A stretch of 8,078 nucleotides of DNA from JAWOGN01 sp046496815 (GTDB taxonomy: Bacteria; Desulfobacterota; DSM-4660; Desulfatiglandales; Desulfatiglandaceae): the NCBI GenBank assembly GCA_046496815.1, contig JAWOGN010000364.1, positions 1 to 8,078 on the forward strand. The letters are read 5' to 3'. The notes beneath the pieces are model-generated. The model did no database searches. It had not been told where the DNA came from and saw only the letters and a program-made list of their open reading frames with translations. A program made the translations under genes and the position numbers. Each line of letters starts with the position of its first letter. The stretch's first letter is position 1. Shown here in pieces: positions 4,840 through 8,078 of the stretch.

Positions 4840-6462
4840 ATGAAACATAAGCGACATGCAGACATCTGGGTGCTTGGCGATCTGAGAAACAAAAGACTCT
4901 TCGGGGCTTCCCTCAATATCATGTCCAAGGCTCGGGAGGTGGCGGGCTCCTTTTCGGAGAAAGTGGTAATGGTGCTGCTGGGTTCAACCTCCGATGCTGA
5001 ACCGGACGGTTTCACAGGGTTGCGGGCAGGGTTATCGATCGATTTGGCCGCAGAGGCGTCCATTGCTCATGGTGCGGACTTTGTCTATATTTTTGAAAGT
5101 GAAACCCTTCTATTAACAAGGGCCGATAGCTATTCGGTGATTCTCGCTGATAATGTTCAGAAGTATGCACCAAGACTTGTCATGTTTGCGCTGACGGACT
5201 TTGGACGAGAGCTTGCGGCACGGACCGCAAGAATCAACAACGCAGGTCTGATCGCGGACTGTATTGACCTTAGAGAGGAAGGGCGCGGTATCGTCGCGAC
5301 ATGCCCTTCATGGGGCGGTGAAATCTTGGCGGATATCAGTTTCACCGATGGGTCGAGAACCGGGTTTGTGACGTTACAACCCTATGCTTTTCAAGCCGCT
5401 GAAGTTCAAGGAGATCCCGGCGTTATTGAACGGATCCGGGTGGAAGGTATTCAGGCGCATGGAGGCCTGACGCTGCTGTCGAGTTCCTCGGAGCTCGCTG
5501 AAAAGCAACCACTCGAAAATGCCAAGGTGGTGGTCGTGGGCGGTGCCGGACTCGGCAAGATGGAGGATTTCGGTTTGGTCAGGGATCTTGCGGTTGCGAC
5601 CGGAGGTGAAGTGGGGTCCACCCGTCCTCCCGTACTTCAGCACTGGGTCGAAGCGGACCGGTTGATAGGGCAAACAGGAAAGGCTGTTCGGCCCGAGCTT
5701 CTTTTTTCCGTCGGTACCTCGGGAGCCTTGCAGTATACCGCAGGGATTTTAGAAGCGAAGACGATTGTAGCCGTCAATCGGGATCAAAATGCGCCTATAT
5801 TTCAGATTGCCGATCTCGGCATTGTGGGGGATGCCAAGCGCCTACTGCCTTTGTTGACAGCAAAGATCAAACAGGTGACAATGCGCAAGCTGGCGGATGT
5901 ATTGCAGGAGAAAGAAAAAAATCCGGCTGACAGTGGCTTTGGAACACAGGTCCGAAAGCTGCGCGAATCCCATAACTGGTCTCTGGAGGCTCTGGCGGAG
6001 GCTACGGGGCAGTCTCCAGAGTTTATCGAAAAAGTCGAGATTGGAGAGATTTCACCTCCCGTAAGCTTTCTTCTGAGACTGTCGTCCGCTCTGGGAGTTG
6101 ATCCGGGCACTTTCCTCCGAAAGGAAGAAAGAATATTGATCCGAAATATGCGAGCTCAGGCATTGGTGAAGCGGACGCAGAATTACTCTTACCAGACGCT
6201 AAGCCCCGGTGCTGAAAACGATCGCCTGCGCGCATTCATGGTTACCATTGAGCCTAAACAGACCCACAAGCCCGTTGCCTACAAGCATGAGGGAGAGGAA
6301 TTTATCTTTGTGATGGAGGGTGACCTTGGGCTCACGCTTGACAACAAAATGCACCACTTGAAGTCAGGCGATTCCATTCATTTCAATTCGGATGTTCCCC
6401 ATAAGTTGAAAAGCATTTCCAACGATGCGACTCGTTGTATTGTGGTGCTTTACACACCTTGA
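4840..6462 (+). CDS. etfA: ETF alpha subunit fused to XRE helix-turn-helix and cupin domains
   Basis: A 540-residue protein in one uninterrupted frame; ordinary EtfA is about 310-340. Residues 1-345 are EtfA: an N-terminal alpha/beta domain, then the FAD domain with VVVVGGAGLG (230-239), Arg262 in GSTRPP, GQTGK (277-281), SGALQY (294-299) and the segment ending VGD before 330. Tyr299 replaces the His usual at this flavin-contact position. Residues 346-366 are a polar linker. Residues 367-425 are an XRE-type HTH (FGTQVRKLRESHNW... to LGVDPGTFL). Residues about 440-540 are a cupin: KHEGEEF with His483 and Glu487, and GDSIHFNSDVPH (510-521); the first His of the HxH motif is Tyr481, so three of four usual metal ligands remain. 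XRE-cupin proteins are normally separate regulators of about 190 residues. I infer an electron carrier that also binds DNA. The start at 4840 has almost no Shine-Dalgarno, so translation may depend on etfB. What the cupin senses is unknown. Confidence 0.93.
   Translation: MKHKRHADIWVLGDLRNKRLFGASLNIMSKAREVAGSFSEKVVMVLLGSTSDAEPDGFTGLRAGLSIDLAAEASIAHGADFVYIFESETLLLTRADSYSVILADNVQKYAPRLVMFALTDFGRELAARTARINNAGLIADCIDLREEGRGIVATCPSWGGEILADISFTDGSRTGFVTLQPYAFQAAEVQGDPGVIERIRVEGIQAHGGLTLLSSSSELAEKQPLENAKVVVVGGAGLGKMEDFGLVRDLAVATGGEVGSTRPPVLQHWVEADRLIGQTGKAVRPELLFSVGTSGALQYTAGILEAKTIVAVNRDQNAPIFQIADLGIVGDAKRLLPLLTAKIKQVTMRKLADVLQEKEKNPADSGFGTQVRKLRESHNWSLEALAEATGQSPEFIEKVEIGEISPPVSFLLRLSSALGVDPGTFLRKEERILIRNMRAQALVKRTQNYSYQTLSPGAENDRLRAFMVTIEPKQTHKPVAYKHEGEEFIFVMEGDLGLTLDNKMHHLKSGDSIHFNSDVPHKLKSISNDATRCIVVLYTP
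5881..6462 (+). other. possible internal start giving a free XRE-cupin regulator
   Basis: An in-frame ATG at 5881 (Met348) lies just behind the end of the EtfA part and before the linker. Starting there would give a 193-residue protein, the usual length of a stand-alone XRE-cupin regulator. The preceding AGGTG at 5873-5877 is close (3 nt) and only moderately good as a ribosome binding site. No evidence of use beyond position and length. Confidence 0.2.
5915..5930 (+). other. A7 slippery tract with -1 frame TGA at the domain junction
   Basis: Seven A residues (5915-5921) followed by T form the heptamer A AAA AAT in the correct phase (zero-frame codons AAA 5917-5919, AAT 5920-5922) for -1 ribosomal slippage. 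In the -1 frame the next codons are TCC, GGC and TGA (5928-5930). Slippage, or one extra A from RNA polymerase, would release an ETF alpha of about 362 residues without the HTH and cupin domains. Bacterial dnaX uses A AAA AAG; the AAT form is expected to be less efficient in bacteria. Confidence 0.3.
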
Positions 6463-6622
6463 GCAGGATCCGCTCTCTCTGAAAGCGCCGGGAATTCCAG
6501 GATGGCGGATTCAGTCAATAAGACTCAAAGGTCGCGGCGAAATGATGCGGGGAAGGAATGCAATTGCCTTCCAGATAACGTTTGGTATCTAATGGAAAAG
6601 GATTTTGCATGCCTGAGGGTAC

Positions 6623-6650
6623 TTGACTCTCTCTTGTCGCGTCCTAAATT
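6623..6650 (+). promoter_or_regulatory. candidate promoter of the 57-residue gene
   Basis: TTGACT (6623-6628), 16-nt spacer, TAAATT (6645-6650). Transcription would begin about 7 nt after the -10 box, that is at or beside the ATG at 6657, leaving no room for a Shine-Dalgarno sequence. The rest of the 194-nt gap behind the fusion gene (6463-6656) shows no terminator; a short GAGC/GCTC hairpin near 6464-6478 lacks a T tract. Confidence 0.45.
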
Positions 6651-6656
6651 GACAAT

Positions 6657-6830
6657 ATGGACGAATACAACCCACGATTGCTGAAAAAGCTGTGCATTTA
6701 TGAAAACGGCAAGTACCGGGAATTTGAGTTCCCACCTGACTACATCACGGAAGATGAAGTGGACGCTTACCTCGCCAAGAATCCCGTTGAGCAAACCAAG
6801 GTCAAGGTGAAATCGGAACCCTCAAAATAA
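6657..6830 (+). CDS. 57-residue hypothetical protein, possibly leaderless
   Basis: A short charged protein beginning MDEYNPRLLKKLCIYENGKY and ending KSEPSK. It is soluble, with no membrane segment or signal peptide, about twelve acidic and ten basic residues, one Cys (13), and a likely helix in the second half (TEDEVDAYLAKN). The tail is Lys-rich. Composition looks like a real protein: no rare-residue runs, and the third-codon positions resemble those of the neighbours. In-frame TAA at 6645 and the absence of other start codons fix the ATG at 6657. No Shine-Dalgarno is present, but a promoter-like pair of boxes ends 7 nt upstream, which would suit a leaderless mRNA. I do not recognise the family. 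It follows the etf fusion gene by 194 nt and converges with the glycosyltransferase gene. An antisense ORF over the same DNA is judged a shadow. Confidence 0.6.
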   Translation: MDEYNPRLLKKLCIYENGKYREFEFPPDYITEDEVDAYLAKNPVEQTKVKVKSEPSK

Positions 6831-6968
6831 GCCGGCCACGGGGGTGCAGGTTGGGAAATCGTTTTCCGGTTCGGTTTCGCATCCGGCAATCAAAGATGTA
6901 TTGCCTGGAACCGGGTTTATGGGGCAGAAGTCGCCGGGTGGCATGGCCATGAATAAACGAGTGGTGGT

Positions 6969-8078
6969 TTACGTTCCGTTATAATAAAGCTTGTAGAGCT
7001 TCTTGTCATCCATGCCAAGAAAATATAGAAACACAATCAAGTGATTGAGCAGGGAGGCCCGAAGCAGCCCTTTGGTTAAGTACCTTTGAGAAGATGAACC
7101 TATCGACTGATGCACAACCAGGAGCTTTCCCAGTTTTCCGCAATTTCTCACGAAATCCAGATCTTCCATCAGAAACTGCTTTTTGAACCCCCCCGATTCT
7201 TCGAAAATTCGACGCTTACAAAAAAGCCCCTGGTCGCCATAGGGGAGTTTGAGATGCCTCGTTCGAAGGTTGGCCCACCTGGAGATGAGATCCAGATACA
7301 CATTGGTAGGCCTGAATCTGAGTTCGAAGCAGCCGAACACCACTTCAGGGACGTTTGAGAGCTTTCTGACGTGGTACCCGAAATTGGGAGGTGGTGAGGT
7401 GTCTGCATGAAGAAACCAGAATAGGTTGTTCCGGGCCATTTTCGCACCGAGGTTGATTTGATTGCCTCGCCCTCGGGGTGCATAGAAAAGAGCGGTGTGG
7501 GCACTCAGCCCTTGAGACTTTCGCTCAGATGGCAGGCCGCCCTTGACCAGAATGATCTCATCACCGGGCCAAAGCCCGGCCTCAAGGGTATCAACCAGGA
7601 ATGCGATTTTTCTTGTTTCATTTAGAAAGGGGACAATGATCGATATTTGATCTTGAAACACGGCATTGTGCCTGAGCCACTGCAGATCTCGATTTCTATC
7701 GATATCTTTCCGCTGGTTAACGGTTGCCACCTTGATGTGATCAGACTCAAAACAATCCATGGTTCTTTCAAATACCGAAGGGGTTGACCAGGAACTGAAA
7801 TTGAACACGTTGTCAACCATAGAAGATAAACCAATTAAATAGAAGCCCCCGTCCAATGCGGGCCCTAAAACAGCCCGATTCACACTCAGCGCTTGAAATG
7901 CGTCGTGGATGTCACGCTCCCCAATATCGGCGATATCGGTTCCGATCAGAACGGTTTGGCGATATCCGGTTCTAAATACATGATAAAAAGCGGCCTGCAT
8001 CCGATGCCCTAAATGTCCATCGATTTGCGGAATAAACTCCCAGGGGCCGGGATATGATTTCATGAACGGTATTTTTCT
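6969..8078 (-). CDS. two-domain glycosyltransferase (TIGR04282 + TIGR04283-like), 5' partial
   Basis: 369 residues are visible; the frame is open to the window edge. The Met at 8061-8063 is unlikely to be the true start because the expected N-terminal KTRL region of the first domain is missing. Domain one (about 8078-7650) is of the TIGR04282 / DUF2064 kind: DGHLGHRM, LIGTDIAD (about 7929-7952; family usually has Pro where Ala stands) and LGPALDGGFYLIGL. Domain two (about 7645-7060) is of the TIGR04283 GT-2 kind: ISIIVPFLNE, NLGAKMARNNLFWFLHADTS, PYGDQGLFCKRRIFEESGGF and LMEDLDF. The HADT metal/nucleotide loop (H codon at 7407-7409) is intact, but the usual acidic 'DGGS' is VKGGL, with Lys encoded at 7542-7544. 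The C-terminal tail (HLIVFLYFLGMDDKKLYKLYY) is hydrophobic and typical of the family. Fused TIGR04282-TIGR04283 proteins are known; sugar donor and acceptor are unknown. It converges on the small gene and seems unrelated to the acyl-CoA operon. Confidence 0.85.
   Translation of the reverse strand, partial: RKIPFMKSYPGPWEFIPQIDGHLGHRMQAAFYHVFRTGYRQTVLIGTDIADIGERDIHDAFQALSVNRAVLGPALDGGFYLIGLSSMVDNVFNFSSWSTPSVFERTMDCFESDHIKVATVNQRKDIDRNRDLQWLRHNAVFQDQISIIVPFLNETRKIAFLVDTLEAGLWPGDEIILVKGGLPSERKSQGLSAHTALFYAPRGRGNQINLGAKMARNNLFWFLHADTSPPPNFGYHVRKLSNVPEVVFGCFELRFRPTNVYLDLISRWANLRTRHLKLPYGDQGLFCKRRIFEESGGFKKQFLMEDLDFVRNCGKLGKLLVVHQSIGSSSQRYLTKGLLRASLLNHLIVFLYFLGMDDKKLYKLYYNGT

Noticed and set aside
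4840..6462. Fusion as an artefact of a missed stop codon
   Set aside because: The frame through the junction (5860-5960) is clean, the linker is hydrophilic and plausible, and both halves are complete in motifs. Only an indel error in the A7 tract could mimic it; with one extra A the frame would stop at once.
6502..6684. 60-codon ORF starting MADSVNKTQ between the etf fusion and the small gene
   Set aside because: Protein-like features are absent, it overlaps the better supported 57-residue gene and its promoter, and its Shine-Dalgarno (CCAGG, adjacent to ATG) is too close.
6525..6794. 89-codon antisense ORF over the small gene
   Set aside because: It lies opposite the small gene and the intergenic region with no ribosome site or recognisable domain; judged a shadow.

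Overview
The window looks like a chromosomal stretch from an anaerobic, fatty-acid or aromatic-acid degrading Desulfobacterota-type bacterium (sulfate reducer or syntroph of the old Deltaproteobacteria). This is inferred from gene content: an acyl-CoA dehydrogenase directly followed by both electron-transfer-flavoprotein (ETF) genes, a Tat-exported DUF362 protein paired with a DUF6599-like protein, and intergenic regions rich in degenerate 'TGGAATAAT' and 'GTTCAAGG' repeats. No rRNA, tRNA, CRISPR array or transposase was seen.

Layout. Positions 1-1705 (+) hold a two-gene unit: a 5'-truncated DUF6599-like protein overlapping by 11 nt a twin-arginine DUF362 protein. Positions 1706-2818 are a 1.1 kb non-coding region with two repeat families, several palindromes, a possible promoter near 2242-2270 and, at about 2568-2719, a structured RNA leader ending in a strong intrinsic terminator. 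Positions 2819-6462 (+) are an operon: acyl-CoA dehydrogenase, ETF beta, and an ETF alpha fused at its C-terminus to an XRE-type helix-turn-helix and a cupin domain. Positions 6657-6830 (+) hold a 57-residue gene with a promoter so close to its ATG that the mRNA may be leaderless. Positions 6969-8078 (-) hold the 3' part of a two-domain (TIGR04282 + TIGR04283-like) glycosyltransferase running off the window. The 138 nt between these last two convergent genes show no convincing terminator.

How the parts fit. The dehydrogenase would oxidise an acyl-CoA and pass electrons to the ETF encoded beside it. The unusual points are regulatory. First, the leader RNA can form two mutually exclusive pairings: one strand (about 2646-2654) pairs either with an upstream strand that closes a multi-helix domain or with the 5' arm of the terminator, the logic of a transcription-attenuating riboswitch. 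Second, the ETF alpha subunit carries a DNA-binding plus cupin sensor module that normally occurs as a separate regulator of about 190 residues, so an electron carrier may also be a transcription factor for its own pathway. Third, the junction between the two halves contains an A7 tract phased as a -1 slippery heptamer followed at once by an out-of-frame TGA, plus a nearby in-frame ATG, so the cell might also make the two halves separately. The fusion and the base-pairings are read directly from the sequence; their functions are inference.
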